Of a DNA stretch of 64,000 nt, positions 31,716 through 41,533 are shown piece by piece. Source of the DNA: Pseudoflavonifractor sp. AF19-9AC (GTDB lineage: Bacteria > Bacillota > Clostridia > Oscillospirales > Oscillospiraceae); assembly GCF_003478995.1 (NCBI RefSeq), contig NZ_QUGI01000004.1, positions 44,497-108,496 on the forward strand, read 5' to 3'. The notes below the pieces were generated by a model that was given only the letters and a program-made list of their open reading frames with translations, ran no database searches and was not told where the DNA came from. Both the position numbers and the translations under genes were made by a program. Every line of letters starts with the position of its first letter. The first letter of the stretch is position 1.

Positions 31716-33071
31716 ATGAAGGTCACCAGTGTTGAGAAGAAAGAAAAGAGCACGGTCGAGCTGACCATCGAGGTTGGAGCCGAGGAGTTCGAGGCTGCTG
31801 TTCAGCAGGCCTACCTGAAGAACCGCGGCCGCATCTCCGTTCCCGGCTTCCGTAAGGGCAAGGCTCCCCGGAAGATCATCGAGGGAATGTACGGCGCCGG
31901 CGTGTTTTATGAAGATGCCATCAATGCCGTCTATCCCGGCGCCTATGAGGAGGCCGTGAAGGAGCAGAACCTGGACGACGTGGGTTACCCCAAGATGGAG
32001 GTCGTCGAGGTGGGCAAGGATGGCTTCACCTTCAAGGCTCTGGTTTCTGTCCGTCCCGAGGTCAAGCTGGGCACCTACAAGGGCCTGACCGCTCCCAAGG
32101 AGGAGGCCAAGGTCACCGAGAAGGACATCGACAATGAGCTCAAGCCCTACATCGAGCGCGCCACCCGCCTGGTGAGCGTCAAGCGCAAGGCCAAGAAGGG
32201 CGACACCGCCGTCATTGACTTTGAGGGCTTTGACAACGGCACTCCCTTCGAGGGCGGCAAGGGCGAGAACTACGAGCTGAAGCTGGGTTCCGGCACCTTC
32301 GTCCCCGGCTTTGAGGAGCAGGTCATCGGCATGAAGGCCGGTGAGGAGAAGGACCTGGACATCACCTTCCCCGAGGACTATCACGCCGACCTGGCCGGCA
32401 AGGCCGTGGTCTTCCACGTGAAGGTCAACGAGGTCAAGGAGCCCCAGGCTCCCGAGGTGGACGACGAGTTCGCCAAGGACGTGTCCGAGTTTGAGACTCT
32501 GGAGGCCTTCCGCAAGGACCTGGGCGAGAAGCTGGCCGACCGCCGCAGCAAGCAGGCTCAGGCCGACTTCGAGAACGGCGTCATGGAGCAGCTGGTGGCC
32601 AACATGGAGTGCGAGATCCCCGACGGCATGGTGGAGGTCCAGCTGGACAAGCTGATGGACGATTACGCCATGCGGCTGCAGAGCCAGGGCATCTCCATGG
32701 ATGACTACATGAAGATGATGAACATGAACGGCGAGATGGTCCGGGCCTCTGCCCGTCCCTCCGCTCTGCGTCAGGTTCAGATGGAGCTGGCCCTCACCGC
32801 CGTGGCCGACGCTGAGAACCTGGAGGTCACCCAGGAGGAGATCGACGCCGAGATCAAGCGTCTGGCCGAGCAGTACGGCCTGGCTGAGGAGCAGGTGAAG
32901 GCCGCTGTTCCCGCCGAGGATCTGAAGCGTGACCTGCGCCTGAAGAAGGCCAACGACCTGGTCCTGGCCGAGGCCAAGCCCGGCAAGGCCAAGAAGGCTG
33001 CTGCCAAGAAGACCAAGAAGAAGGAAGAGGCTGCTGAGGAGCCTCAGGCCGAGGAAACCAAAGCCGAGTAA
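31716..33071 (+). CDS. tig: Trigger factor
   Basis: 451 residues. Ribosome-bound chaperone and prolyl isomerase. The N-terminal domain includes the ribosome-docking FRKGKAPRK signature (about 46-54); the central FKBP-type isomerase domain begins near GDTAVIDFEGF and includes FVPGFEEQVIGMK; the C-terminal chaperone arms follow. The end is a Lys/Ala then Glu-rich tail of about 30 residues, longer than in most trigger factors. It heads the tig-clpP-clpX-lon-ysxC series. Confidence 0.97.
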   Translation: MKVTSVEKKEKSTVELTIEVGAEEFEAAVQQAYLKNRGRISVPGFRKGKAPRKIIEGMYGAGVFYEDAINAVYPGAYEEAVKEQNLDDVGYPKMEVVEVGKDGFTFKALVSVRPEVKLGTYKGLTAPKEEAKVTEKDIDNELKPYIERATRLVSVKRKAKKGDTAVIDFEGFDNGTPFEGGKGENYELKLGSGTFVPGFEEQVIGMKAGEEKDLDITFPEDYHADLAGKAVVFHVKVNEVKEPQAPEVDDEFAKDVSEFETLEAFRKDLGEKLADRRSKQAQADFENGVMEQLVANMECEIPDGMVEVQLDKLMDDYAMRLQSQGISMDDYMKMMNMNGEMVRASARPSALRQVQMELALTAVADAENLEVTQEEIDAEIKRLAEQYGLAEEQVKAAVPAEDLKRDLRLKKANDLVLAEAKPGKAKKAAAKKTKKKEEAAEEPQAEETKAE

Positions 33072-33082
33072 CTTCATTACGT

Positions 33083-33116
33083 CCCGGGGCGGCAAAAGCC
33101 GCCCCGGGCGCCTGTA
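33083..33116 (+). terminator. GC-rich hairpin after tig
   Basis: CCCGGGGCGGC (33083-33093) pairs with GCCGCCCCGGG (33098-33108) across AAAA. The following T content is weak, so it may be a partial terminator or a processing stem. Confidence 0.55.
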
Positions 33117-33242
33117 TCTTGACGGAGAGGGAGATACCGGAGCCGATACGGGTTTTGTGTGTGCCCGGAACCGGGACGGGAGGAATGATTTCCCACGGTT
33201 TGGGTATAATTTGGTATCACGTCTCGAAAAGGAGTATTGATC

Positions 33243-33824
33243 ATGAGTTTAGTTCCCTATGTAGTAGAGCAGACCAACCGGGGCGAGCGCTCCTACGACA
33301 TCTTCTCCCGTCTGCTGAACGACCGTATCATCATGCTGTCCGAGGAGGTCAACGACACCACTGCCTCTCTGGTGGTGGCCCAGCTTCTGTATCTGGAGGC
33401 CCAGGACCCCGACAAGGACATTCAGTTCTACATTAACAGCCCCGGCGGGTCTGTGACTGCCGGTATGGCCATCTATGACACCATGCAGTACGTCAAGTGT
33501 GACGTGTCCACCATCTGCATCGGTCTGGCCGCCTCCATGGGAGCCTTCCTGCTCTCCTCCGGAGCCAAGGGCAAGCGCTTCGCCCTGCCCAACGCGGAAA
33601 TTATGATTCACCAGCCCTCCGCCGGTACCCAGGGCCAGATTACCGACATGGCCATCCATCTCAAGCGGCTGGAAGTCGTGAAGAAGCGCATGAACCGCAT
33701 CCTGTCTGAGAACACGGGCAAATCCATTGAGGTGGTCACCGCCGACTGTGAGCGGGACAACTTCATGACCGCCCAGGAGGCTGTGGAGTACGGCCTCATC
33801 GACCGGGTGATCGATAAGCGCTGA
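33243..33824 (+). CDS. clpP: ATP-dependent Clp protease proteolytic subunit
   Basis: 193 residues from the ATG at 33243, seven bases after AAAAGGAG. Serine protease that forms the double-ring chamber. Catalytic serine is Ser98 in AASMGAF, histidine His123 in MIHQPS, with the aspartate near VTADCERDN. It precedes clpX, its ATPase partner, by 36 bases. A TATAAT at 33205-33210 may be its -10 element, without a good -35. Confidence 0.97.
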   Translation: MSLVPYVVEQTNRGERSYDIFSRLLNDRIIMLSEEVNDTTASLVVAQLLYLEAQDPDKDIQFYINSPGGSVTAGMAIYDTMQYVKCDVSTICIGLAASMGAFLLSSGAKGKRFALPNAEIMIHQPSAGTQGQITDMAIHLKRLEVVKKRMNRILSENTGKSIEVVTADCERDNFMTAQEAVEYGLIDRVIDKR

Positions 33825-33860
33825 GACAACAGGTCTCGGCGGATTCTATGAGGTGTATCC

Positions 33861-35177
33861 ATGGCAAAAAATGACGATAAGAAGAACATTCGCTGTTCCT
33901 TCTGCGGCAAGCACCAGGACCAGGTTCGCCGGATGATCGCCGGCCCCGGGGCCTATATCTGCAACGAGTGCGTGCAGCTGTGCATGGGAATTCTGGATGA
34001 GGGCTATGACCCGGTGGAGGAGCCTGTGGATGACAGCATCCCCGATGTCATCCCTACCCCCAGAGAGATTCACGCCGTACTGGATCAGTATATCATCGGC
34101 CAGGAGAAGGCCAAGATGGCCCTGTCCGTGGCGGTATATAATCACTATAAGCGCATCTACTTCGGCGGCGGCGAGGACGTGGAGCTGCAGAAGAGCAACA
34201 TTCTGCTCATGGGTCCCACCGGCTGCGGCAAGACCCTTTTTGCCCAGACCCTGGCCCGGGTGCTGAAGGTGCCCTTTGCCATTGCCGACGCCACCACCCT
34301 CACCGAGGCCGGCTACGTGGGTGACGATGTGGAGAACATTCTGCTGCGTCTGGTGCAGGCCGCCGACTACGATGTGGAGCTGGCCGAGCGGGGCATCATC
34401 TATATTGATGAGATGGACAAAATCGCCCGGAAGAGCGAGAATACCTCCATCACCCGTGACGTGTCCGGCGAGGGCGTGCAGCAGGCCCTGCTGAAAATCC
34501 TGGAGGGTACTGTGGCCAACGTGCCTCCCCAGGGCGGCCGCAAGCATCCCCACCAGGAGTTCATCCAGGTGGACACCAAGAACATTCTGTTCATCTGCGG
34601 CGGTGCCTTTGACGGCATTGACAAGATCATTGAGAACCGCCTGGATAAGCGGTCCATGGGCTTCGGTGCGGAGGTTCAGAGCCGCAAGGAGCGCAACGTG
34701 GGCCAGCTGATGGCAGAGATCCAGCCCCAGGATCTGCTGAAGTTCGGTATCATCCCCGAACTGGTGGGCCGTCTGCCGGTGATCACCACGCTGGAGTCCC
34801 TGGATCGGGACCAGATGGTGAAGATCCTCACCGAGCCCAAGAACGCCCTGGTGAAGCAGTACCAGAAGCTGATGGAGTATGACCAGGTGGAGCTGGACTT
34901 CACCCGGGAGGCTCTGGAGGCGGTGGCAGACCGGGCCGTGGACCGCGGCATCGGCGCCCGCGGCCTGCGCGCAGTGCTGGAGGAGGTCATGAACGGCGTC
35001 ATGTACGACGTGCCCTCCGATCCCACCATTGTGAAGGTGGAAATTACCGGGGATTCCATTGTGAACCATACCCAGCCGGAGCTGACCCGGGACCCGGAGC
35101 GGAAGCAGCGGGTGCGCCTTGGAAAGGCGTCCCTCCATGCAGAGCGGGGCGGACTGCCCGGCACCAACGTGGGCTGA
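33861..35177 (+). CDS. clpX: Clp protease ATP-binding subunit ClpX
   Basis: 438 residues. The N-terminal zinc-binding domain uses Cys12, Cys15, Cys34 and Cys37; the AAA+ module has Walker A GPTGCGKT (118-125), Walker [11 protein letters not shown] and pore loops including the GYVG segment in [10 protein letters not shown]. An IGF-type loop for docking to ClpP would fall in the region after [12 protein letters not shown], where the sequence around [10 protein letters not shown] is seen. It unfolds substrates for ClpP. Translation starts behind GAGGTG. Confidence 0.97.
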   Translation: MAKNDDKKNIRCSFCGKHQDQVRRMIAGPGAYICNECVQLCMGILDEGYDPVEEPVDDSIPDVIPTPREIHAVLDQYIIGQEKAKMALSVAVYNHYKRIYFGGGEDVELQKSNILLMGPTGCGKTLFAQTLARVLKVPFAIADATTLTEAGYVGDDVENILLRLVQAADYDVELAERGIIYIDEMDKIARKSENTSITRDVSGEGVQQALLKILEGTVANVPPQGGRKHPHQEFIQVDTKNILFICGGAFDGIDKIIENRLDKRSMGFGAEVQSRKERNVGQLMAEIQPQDLLKFGIIPELVGRLPVITTLESLDRDQMVKILTEPKNALVKQYQKLMEYDQVELDFTREALEAVADRAVDRGIGARGLRAVLEEVMNGVMYDVPSDPTIVKVEITGDSIVNHTQPELTRDPERKQRVRLGKASLHAERGGLPGTNVG

Positions 35178-35205
35178 GATTGCCCATAGAACAGATAATT
35201 AATAC

Positions 35206-35250
35206 GGACGCCCCGCGGTGCCCCCGGAACGGCGGGCTCTGGGGGCGTCC
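35206..35250 (+). terminator. Hairpin after clpX
   Basis: GGACGCCCC (35206-35214) pairs with GGGGCGTCC (35242-35250). The T tract is poor, so read-through into lon is likely. Confidence 0.5.
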
Positions 35251-35283
35251 CTGTCATTTATCCCTGAGAGGAAGTGAATTTTT

Positions 35284-37701
35284 ATGAGCAAAGAGAAGAG
35301 TACGGCCGCGTCCAGCACCATGCCGGTGATTGCCCTGCGGGGTCTGACGGTATTTCCCAACGTCCTTATCCACTTTGAAGTGGCCCGGGATGCCTCGGTG
35401 AAGGCGCTGGAGGAGGCCATTACGGCGGGAAGCTCCGTCTTTCTGGTGGGTCAGAAGGATATTTCCGTGGAAGTGCCGGAGCAGAAGGACTTGTATGCCG
35501 TGGGCACCATTTCCAACATCCGGCAGATTCTCCGCATGCCCGGGGACAATGTGCGGGTAATGGTGGAGGGCCAGAAGAGGGGACAGCTGGTGGAAATCCG
35601 GCAGAAGGAGCCTTATCTGGAGGCTGAGGTGCTGGAGATCGAAGAGAGCCCGGCTCCCCGGAGTACCCCCAAAGTAGAGGCCCTGATGCGCTCCACCTAT
35701 GAGCTGTTTCAGCACTATACTGAGCTGGCGCCCAAGATCTCTCCCGACTTGCTGGTCCATGTGCTGGCCAGTCAAGACCCGGGCTATATCGCCGACTACA
35801 TTGCCCAGAACATTGCCATGCGCAACAGCGATAAGCAGGCGGTGCTGGAGGAGCTGCGCCCGGTCCGTCGTCTGGAGAAGCTGCATCGCCTGCTGGAACG
35901 GGAGGTGGAAATTCTCTCTCTGGACATGGAAATTCAGAACAAAGCCCGGGAGCAGATTTCCGACCACCAGCGTGACTACTACCTGCGGGAGCAGATGAAG
36001 GCTATCCAGAACGAGCTGGGGGAGGGGGACTCCGACGACGAGATCGGGGAGTACCGGAAGAAGATTGCCCAGCTCACCCTGCCTGACGGAGTACGGGAGA
36101 AGCTCAACAAGGAGCTGGACCGGCTGAGCAAGCAGCCCTTCGGCTCCTCGGAGTCTACCGTACTGCGCAGCTACCTGGATGTGTGCCTGGAGCTGCCCTG
36201 GGGCAAGACCACCAAGGAGAAAATCAGCGTCGCCGCCGTGCGCAAGGCGCTGGACCACGACCACTTCGGCCTGGAGAAGGTCAAGGAGCGGATTCTGGAG
36301 TTTGTGGCGGTGAAGCAGCTGGCTCCGGAACTGAAGGGGCAAGTGCTTTGCCTTGTCGGTCCTCCTGGCGTTGGCAAGACCTCCATCGCCATGTCCATGG
36401 CCCGGTCCATGAACCGAAAGCTGGCCCGCATCTCCCTGGGCGGCGTCAGTGATGAGGCGGAAATCCGCGGCCACCGCAAGACCTATGTGGGCGCCATGCC
36501 TGGCCGTATCATCAACGCCATCAGCCAGGCGGGCAGCTGCAATCCTCTCGTTCTGCTGGACGAGATCGACAAGCTGGGCCACGACCACCGGGGCGACCCC
36601 GCCTCCGCGCTGCTGGAGGTGCTGGACGGGGAGCAGAACGCCACTTTCCGGGACAACTTCCTGGAGGTGCCCTTTGACCTGTCCCAGGTGCTCTTTGTTA
36701 CCACGGCCAACACCACGGACACCATTCCCCGTCCTCTGCTGGACCGGATGGAAGTCATTGAGCTGTCCAGCTACACCGACGAGGAGAAGCTGCAGATTGC
36801 CAAGCGTCACCTGCTGCCCAAGGAGCTGAAGCGCCACGGTCTGAACCGCACCCAGCTGAAGCTGACGGACAACGCCATCCGGGAGGTCATTGCTTCCTAT
36901 ACCCGGGAGTCGGGGGTGCGTGTGCTGGAGCGTAAGCTGGCTGCCATCTGCCGCAAGACGGCTATGAAAGTGGTCTCAGAGGATGTAAAGTCTGTCCGCA
37001 TTACAGAAAAAGACCTGGAAGAGTATCTGGGTGTGCCCCGCTATTACCCCGAGCGCCAGGCGCTGGAGGAGCGTGTGGGTGTGGTCAACGGCCTGGCCTG
37101 GACCAGCGTGGGCGGCGAGCTGCTGGAGGTGGAGGTCAACGTAGTGCCTGGCTCCGGTAAGGTAGAGCTCACCGGCAACCTGGGCGACGTGATGAAGGAG
37201 TCGGCCCAGACCGCCCTCACCTATATCCGCAGCCAGGCCGACCGGCTGGGCATCGCCCCCAACTTCTACAAGGAGAAGGACATCCACGTCCACTTCCCCG
37301 AGGGCGCCGTGCCCAAGGACGGTCCCTCTGCCGGTATCGCCATCACCACCGCCATGGTCTCCGCTCTGACGGAGACCCCCGTTCGCCGTGGCCTGGCCAT
37401 GACCGGTGAGGTGACCCTGCGTGGCCGGGTGCTGCCCATCGGCGGCCTGAAGGAGAAGACCATGGCTGCCTTCCGAAACGGCATCAAGACGGTGATTATC
37501 CCCGCCGATAACAACAAGGATCTGGAGGAGATCGACCAGACCGTGCGGAAGGCCCTCCAGTTCGTGCTGGTGGAGCGGGCGGACCAGGTGCTGTCTACCG
37601 CGCTGCTGCCCCATGCCGCCGCGCCTGCGGAGCGGACGGATGCCTCCGTCCCGGTGCTTCCGCCGGTAGAGGGCCGGACTGCGGTCCGAGTGCGTCAGTG
37701 A
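35284..37701 (+). CDS. lon: ATP-dependent Lon protease
   Basis: 805 residues, LonA type. N-terminal substrate domain of about 200 residues ([15 protein letters not shown]), a helical region, AAA+ module with Walker [10 protein letters not shown] and Walker [10 protein letters not shown], and C-terminal protease domain with the catalytic serine in DGPSAGIAI and lysine in [14 protein letters not shown]-driven degradation of misfolded and regulatory proteins in the cytosol. It follows clpX by 106 bases and overlaps nothing but is four bases from the ysxC region. Confidence 0.97.
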   Translation: MSKEKSTAASSTMPVIALRGLTVFPNVLIHFEVARDASVKALEEAITAGSSVFLVGQKDISVEVPEQKDLYAVGTISNIRQILRMPGDNVRVMVEGQKRGQLVEIRQKEPYLEAEVLEIEESPAPRSTPKVEALMRSTYELFQHYTELAPKISPDLLVHVLASQDPGYIADYIAQNIAMRNSDKQAVLEELRPVRRLEKLHRLLEREVEILSLDMEIQNKAREQISDHQRDYYLREQMKAIQNELGEGDSDDEIGEYRKKIAQLTLPDGVREKLNKELDRLSKQPFGSSESTVLRSYLDVCLELPWGKTTKEKISVAAVRKALDHDHFGLEKVKERILEFVAVKQLAPELKGQVLCLVGPPGVGKTSIAMSMARSMNRKLARISLGGVSDEAEIRGHRKTYVGAMPGRIINAISQAGSCNPLVLLDEIDKLGHDHRGDPASALLEVLDGEQNATFRDNFLEVPFDLSQVLFVTTANTTDTIPRPLLDRMEVIELSSYTDEEKLQIAKRHLLPKELKRHGLNRTQLKLTDNAIREVIASYTRESGVRVLERKLAAICRKTAMKVVSEDVKSVRITEKDLEEYLGVPRYYPERQALEERVGVVNGLAWTSVGGELLEVEVNVVPGSGKVELTGNLGDVMKESAQTALTYIRSQADRLGIAPNFYKEKDIHVHFPEGAVPKDGPSAGIAITTAMVSALTETPVRRGLAMTGEVTLRGRVLPIGGLKEKTMAAFRNGIKTVIIPADNNKDLEEIDQTVRKALQFVLVERADQVLSTALLPHAAAPAERTDASVPVLPPVEGRTAVRVRQ

Positions 37702-37711
37702 GGTGGAGGGA

Positions 37712-38308
37712 ATGGAAGTCAATCTGCATCAGGCGGAGTTTGTTCTCTCCGCGGCTTCTGAACGGGACTTTATTCGGGACGAGCTGCCCCAGGTGGCCTT
37801 TGCCGGCCGCTCCAATGTGGGGAAGTCCTCGTCCATCAACCGGCTGCTCAACCGGAAGAACTTTGCACGGGTGGGTGCCGCACCGGGGAAGACCATCCAT
37901 ATCAACTACTTTAAAATTGACCGGACCTTTTATCTGGTGGATCTGCCCGGTTATGGGTATGCCAAGGTGGCCAAAAGTGAGCGGGACCGCTGGGGCCGGC
38001 TGATGGAGCGCTACTTTGCCCATCCGGAGCTGATGACCCTGGGGGTGCTCATTGTGGATGCCCGACACAAGCCCACGGCGGACGACCGTACCATGGCCGA
38101 CTGGTTCAAGGCCACCGGCCGTCCTCTGGTGGTGGCCGCCAACAAGCTGGACAAGCTGAAAAAGAGCGAAATTGAACCCAATCTCCAACAGATTCGGGAA
38201 GTCCTGGAGCTGGGGGAGGAGGTCCCGGTGATTCCCTTCTCGGCGGAGAAGGGGACCGGTCGTGAGGAGCTTTTGAGAACGATTCTCTCCGGCATCCAAG
38301 CGCCGTAA
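37712..38308 (+). CDS. ysxC: Ribosome-biogenesis GTPase YsxC/EngB
   Basis: 198 residues from the ATG at 37712 (GAGGTGG about five bases upstream). TRAFAC GTPase: G1 GRSNVGKSS, G3 DLPGYGYAK, G4 NKLDK and G5 FSAEKGTG. Needed for assembly of the large ribosomal subunit in Bacillus. The lon-ysxC order is the same as in B. subtilis. Confidence 0.95.
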   Translation: MEVNLHQAEFVLSAASERDFIRDELPQVAFAGRSNVGKSSSINRLLNRKNFARVGAAPGKTIHINYFKIDRTFYLVDLPGYGYAKVAKSERDRWGRLMERYFAHPELMTLGVLIVDARHKPTADDRTMADWFKATGRPLVVAANKLDKLKKSEIEPNLQQIREVLELGEEVPVIPFSAEKGTGREELLRTILSGIQAP

Positions 38309-38374
38309 TGGGACGCCCTGGTGGTACAGCGACAGCGCAGATAAGATTTTTTAGTATTTGAAAAGGAATAAGGC

Positions 38375-38403
38375 TTTACAGAAAAGATTTGATGTGCTAT
38401 AAT
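38375..38403 (+). promoter_or_regulatory. Strong SigA-type promoter for the MATE leader
   Basis: TTTACA (38375-38380), 17-base spacer, perfect TATAAT (38398-38403). The leader from about 38410 to the MATE start is about 155 bases. Confidence 0.85.
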
Positions 38404-38440
38404 AGCGACGCTTCATCGGAGGGCAATTAACACGTAAGTT

Positions 38441-38569
38441 ATGAGCCGGATAAGATGGCGGGTGGAATTCCCGTTTTCTTATCCGGCTCATTTTTTCGCC
38501 TGCCGATGGGAAAGTTGCGCTGGGCACAGGAAGTGCTCAGCTGCCGGAAGGAGAGAACCGATAGGATGA
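38441..38569 (+). CDS. Possible leader peptide (uORF) overlapping the MATE start
   Basis: A 42-codon frame from the ATG at 38441 to a TGA at 38567-38569 that overlaps the MATE ATG (ATGA). It begins MSRIRWRVEFPFSYPAHFF and runs straight through the attenuator hairpin. The only Shine-Dalgarno-like sequence, GGAGGG at 38418, is 17 bases upstream, which is far. Its position suggests translation could open the hairpin and couple to the exporter. Coding status is uncertain. Confidence 0.4.
   Translation: MSRIRWRVEFPFSYPAHFFACRWESCAGHRKCSAAGRREPIG
38442..38496 (+). terminator. Attenuator-like terminator in the MATE leader
   Basis: A perfect 14-base stem, 38442-38455 with 38477-38490 (TGAGCCGGATAAGA and its complement), an inner CGGG/CCCG pair, and six T at 38491-38496. 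It lies after the promoter and before the exporter, so transcription must pass it. A further stem, 38414-38424 with 38498-38508 (10 of 11 positions pair), would enclose it. Confidence 0.8.
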
Positions 38570-39915
38570 GAGAGGAACAGACACTGACGCAGGGTTCCAT
38601 TTTAAAGACACTGATTACCTTTGCGTTTCCCGTGGTGCTGGCCCTGCTGCTGCAGGCGGCCTATGGGGCGGCGGATCTGATTATTGTGGGCCAGTTTGCC
38701 GGGACCGGGGAACAGTCGGGGGTGGCCTCGGGCAGTCAGTTTTTTCACTTGGTGACTATGATGATCACCGGACTAACCATGGGCGTCACGGTGTTTGTGG
38801 GAAACGCCATTGGGGCAGGACGCACGGAGCGGGCAGGCCGGGGAATCGGAACGGGAATTGTTCTGTTCACTGGCATTGCGTTGGTGTTGACAGTCCTGGT
38901 GGTGCCCGGCAGTACCATGCTGGCCCGCTTCCTCCATGCCCCGGAGGAGGCCTTTGCCCAGACCAGCGCTTACATCCGGATCTGCGGCATGGGCAAGGTG
39001 TTTATTGTGGCCTATAATGTGATCGGCGCAGTGTTCCGGGGCATAGGGGACTCCAAAACGCCCCTGTTTACGGTTTTTGTGGCCTGTGTCATCAACATTG
39101 TGGGGGACCTGGTGCTGGTGGCGGGCTTCGGCATGGGAGCGGCAGGGGCCGCACTGGCCACAGTCAGTGCCCAGGCGGTGAGCGTGGTGTGTTCCTTGTA
39201 CCTCATCGGAAGGAAGAAGCTGCCCTTTTCCTTTTCCAGATCCTTCATCCGCCTGGATCCGGTATGCGTCCGGGGAATCCTGTGGGTGGGTGTTCCCATC
39301 GCCCTGCAGGAGATGCTGGTACAGTTCTCGTTCCTGTTTATCCAGATCATCGTCAACGGCATGGGGGTCACAGAGTCTGCCGCTGTGGGTGTGGCGGAAA
39401 AGGTGTGCGTCTTTTTGATGCTGGTGGCCTCTGCCTACATGCAGTCCATTTCCGCCTTTGTGGCTCAGAATAACGGTGCCGGGCTGCCCCAGCGCTCCAG
39501 AAAGGCTCTGCTTTACGGCATTGTGACCGCGCTGATGGCGGGGGCGGTGATGGGGACCCTGGCGCTCCTGGGCGGGTCCGTTCTGTCGGCTGTCTTTTCC
39601 CGGGAGCCGATGGTCATTGCGGCCTCCCACCAATACCTCAAGGCCTACGCCATTGACTGTCTGCTCACTGCAGTGCTGTTTTGCTTTATCGGCTATTTCA
39701 ACGGCTGCGGCCGGACGGTGTTTGTTATGGTGCAGGGAGTGGTGGGAGCCTTCTGCGTACGGATTCCGGCGGTTTATTTGATCAGCCAAATGGAGCATAT
39801 AACCTTGTTCCACATCGGGCTGGCCACGCCCCTCTCCTCTGTGGTTCAGATCTTTCTTTGTATCGGCGCGTACCATCTGTACCGACGGAGGGAACGCCCC
39901 GTGGACCTTTGCTAG
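38566..39915 (+). CDS. MATE-family multidrug/sodium exporter
   Basis: 449 residues from the ATG at 38566; the in-frame ATG at 38455 would begin inside the leader hairpin. Twelve hydrophobic segments in two pseudo-symmetric halves. Typical text: ILKTLITFAFPVVLALLLQAAYGAADLIIV at the N-terminus (only part quoted as the family mark: AADLIIVGQFAG), and VFRGIGDSKTPLF between helices. MATE proteins export cationic drugs or metabolites using sodium or proton gradients. The attenuator-like leader suggests induction by a translation-affecting compound or other signal. The substrate is unknown. Confidence 0.9.
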   Translation: MREEQTLTQGSILKTLITFAFPVVLALLLQAAYGAADLIIVGQFAGTGEQSGVASGSQFFHLVTMMITGLTMGVTVFVGNAIGAGRTERAGRGIGTGIVLFTGIALVLTVLVVPGSTMLARFLHAPEEAFAQTSAYIRICGMGKVFIVAYNVIGAVFRGIGDSKTPLFTVFVACVINIVGDLVLVAGFGMGAAGAALATVSAQAVSVVCSLYLIGRKKLPFSFSRSFIRLDPVCVRGILWVGVPIALQEMLVQFSFLFIQIIVNGMGVTESAAVGVAEKVCVFLMLVASAYMQSISAFVAQNNGAGLPQRSRKALLYGIVTALMAGAVMGTLALLGGSVLSAVFSREPMVIAASHQYLKAYAIDCLLTAVLFCFIGYFNGCGRTVFVMVQGVVGAFCVRIPAVYLISQMEHITLFHIGLATPLSSVVQIFLCIGAYHLYRRRERPVDLC

Positions 39916-39964
39916 GCGGTTGTGGCTGAAATTGCCGGGCATGCTCCGACCGCAGGCGGGCTGC

Positions 39965-39993
39965 TTGCTTTTGAGGGGGAGCGAATATATAAT
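39965..39993 (+). promoter_or_regulatory. SigA-type promoter for the MBOAT–SGNH pair
   Basis: TTGCTT (39965-39970), 17-base spacer, perfect TATAAT (39988-39993). Confidence 0.75.
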
Positions 39994-40051
39994 AAAATGA
40001 AATGCTAAGGGTTAAGTCCGGTCGGAATACCAAAAGGGCGGTTGGTTTTTT

Positions 40052-41530
40052 ATGTCTGTTGTTTCCTTTCGGTTCTTTATATTTACAGCGATTGTGGTTG
40101 TGCTCTATTATGTGTGCCCACGGCGAGGCCGCTGGTTTATTCTGCTGACGGGGAGTACCCTATTTATCATCGCTGGGAGCAGCTTGAGCTTGTATCTGAT
40201 GTTTGCCCTTCAGGTTCTTCTGGTCTATGCGGGCGCGCGGCTGCTTAGCAGATATTCGGACTGGGCAAAGCTGATCTGCGCAGCGGTAATTGGCTTGGAG
40301 ATTGCCGCGCTGATTGTGATGAAGGAGAGCTCATTCTTCGTCATGAACGTCAATTTCCTGTCGAGGCTGTTTGGATGGTCACTACATTTGGAGTACCTGA
40401 GCTGGGCGGCGCCGCTGGCCATGTCCTATTACACCCTCATGCTGGTCAGCTATGTGGTGGATGTGTACCGGAAGAAGATCGCAGCGGATCGAAATCCCCT
40501 GCGTCTGCTCCTCTATGCGGGCTTTTTCCCTCAGATGATGTCCGGCCCGATCACGCGGTACAGCGAGACCGCAGCCGCCCTGTGGGAGGGGCATCGGTTT
40601 GACTATGAGACGTTCTGCTTTGGCCTGCAGCGGTTTCTCTGGGGGCTGTTTAAGAAGCTGGTCCTTTCGGAGCGCTTGGCGGTCCTCGTTGATACCATTT
40701 ATAACGGCGGCCTGGAGGGAACCTGGACGCCCACGGGTGTCTACGTCTGGGTGGGAGCGATTGCCTATACGCTCCAGCTCTATACGGAGTTCAGCGGCGG
40801 AACGGACATCGTGCTGGGGACGGCTCAGCTGTTGGGCATAGAGCTGCCGGAGAACTTCCGCACCCCCTTCTTTTCCACCACTATGGCGGAGGTCTGGAGA
40901 CGGTGGCACATCACCCTGTCCTTCTGGTTTCGGGACTACATCTATTTCCCACTGGGAGGAAGCCGGGTGGACGCCCGGTGGAAGCACATCCGCAACCTGC
41001 TTGTGGTGTGGCTGTGTACCGGCTTTTGGCACGGAGGAAATTATCGCTGGATTTTCTGGGGGATAGCTACCTTTGTGGTGCTTGCCGGGGGAATTCTCTT
41101 TAAGCCATTGTTTGAAAAGCTGACGATCCTCCTCCGCATCAATACACAGGCGGAGAGCTGGACGGTGCTGAGGCAGCTGAGAACCTTCTTCCTGTTTGTC
41201 ATCGTATTTTCCGTCCAGCCCGCGGCAAGCCTGACCTCTGCCCTGACCATGTGGAAGAACGCTTTTGTTTTTAATCCGTGGGTGCTGATGGACGGCTCTC
41301 TGCTCCGGCTGGGACTGGATTGGCGAGAAATGGCGATTTTAATTTTTGGACTTCTGCTGCTGTTTGTCATTTCCAAGTATCAGCAGAAAGGTTCGGTGCG
41401 GGCCATGATTGCCCGGCAAAACCTGGTGTGCCGCTGGTTTTTGTGGCTGGCGCTCTTCGCTGCGGTCCTGATTTTCGGAAAGTACGGGGAAGGGTATAAT
41501 CCATCAGACTTTATCTATGGAGGATTCTGA
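40052..41530 (+). CDS. MBOAT-family O-acyltransferase (AlgI/DltB-like)
   Basis: 492 residues with about eleven membrane segments. Family marks: SYYTLMLVSYVVDVYR, FPQMMSGPITRY, EFSGGTDIVLG, RRWHITLSFWFRDYIYFPLGG and GFWHGGNYRWIFWG, where the histidine of WHGG is the MBOAT catalytic residue. Such proteins pass acetyl groups across the membrane for O-acetylation of exported polysaccharides. The SGNH-type gene starts four bases downstream, matching the usual pairing of an MBOAT with an extracellular transferase. The target polymer is not known. Confidence 0.9.
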   Translation: MSVVSFRFFIFTAIVVVLYYVCPRRGRWFILLTGSTLFIIAGSSLSLYLMFALQVLLVYAGARLLSRYSDWAKLICAAVIGLEIAALIVMKESSFFVMNVNFLSRLFGWSLHLEYLSWAAPLAMSYYTLMLVSYVVDVYRKKIAADRNPLRLLLYAGFFPQMMSGPITRYSETAAALWEGHRFDYETFCFGLQRFLWGLFKKLVLSERLAVLVDTIYNGGLEGTWTPTGVYVWVGAIAYTLQLYTEFSGGTDIVLGTAQLLGIELPENFRTPFFSTTMAEVWRRWHITLSFWFRDYIYFPLGGSRVDARWKHIRNLLVVWLCTGFWHGGNYRWIFWGIATFVVLAGGILFKPLFEKLTILLRINTQAESWTVLRQLRTFFLFVIVFSVQPAASLTSALTMWKNAFVFNPWVLMDGSLLRLGLDWREMAILIFGLLLLFVISKYQQKGSVRAMIARQNLVCRWFLWLALFAAVLIFGKYGEGYNPSDFIYGGF

Positions 41531-41533
41531 TCC

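Noticed and set aside
38455..39915. MATE protein starting at 38455
   Set aside because: That ATG falls inside the attenuator hairpin and adds 37 residues unlike the family; the ATG at 38566 follows an AAGGAG and begins with the usual MATE N-terminus.
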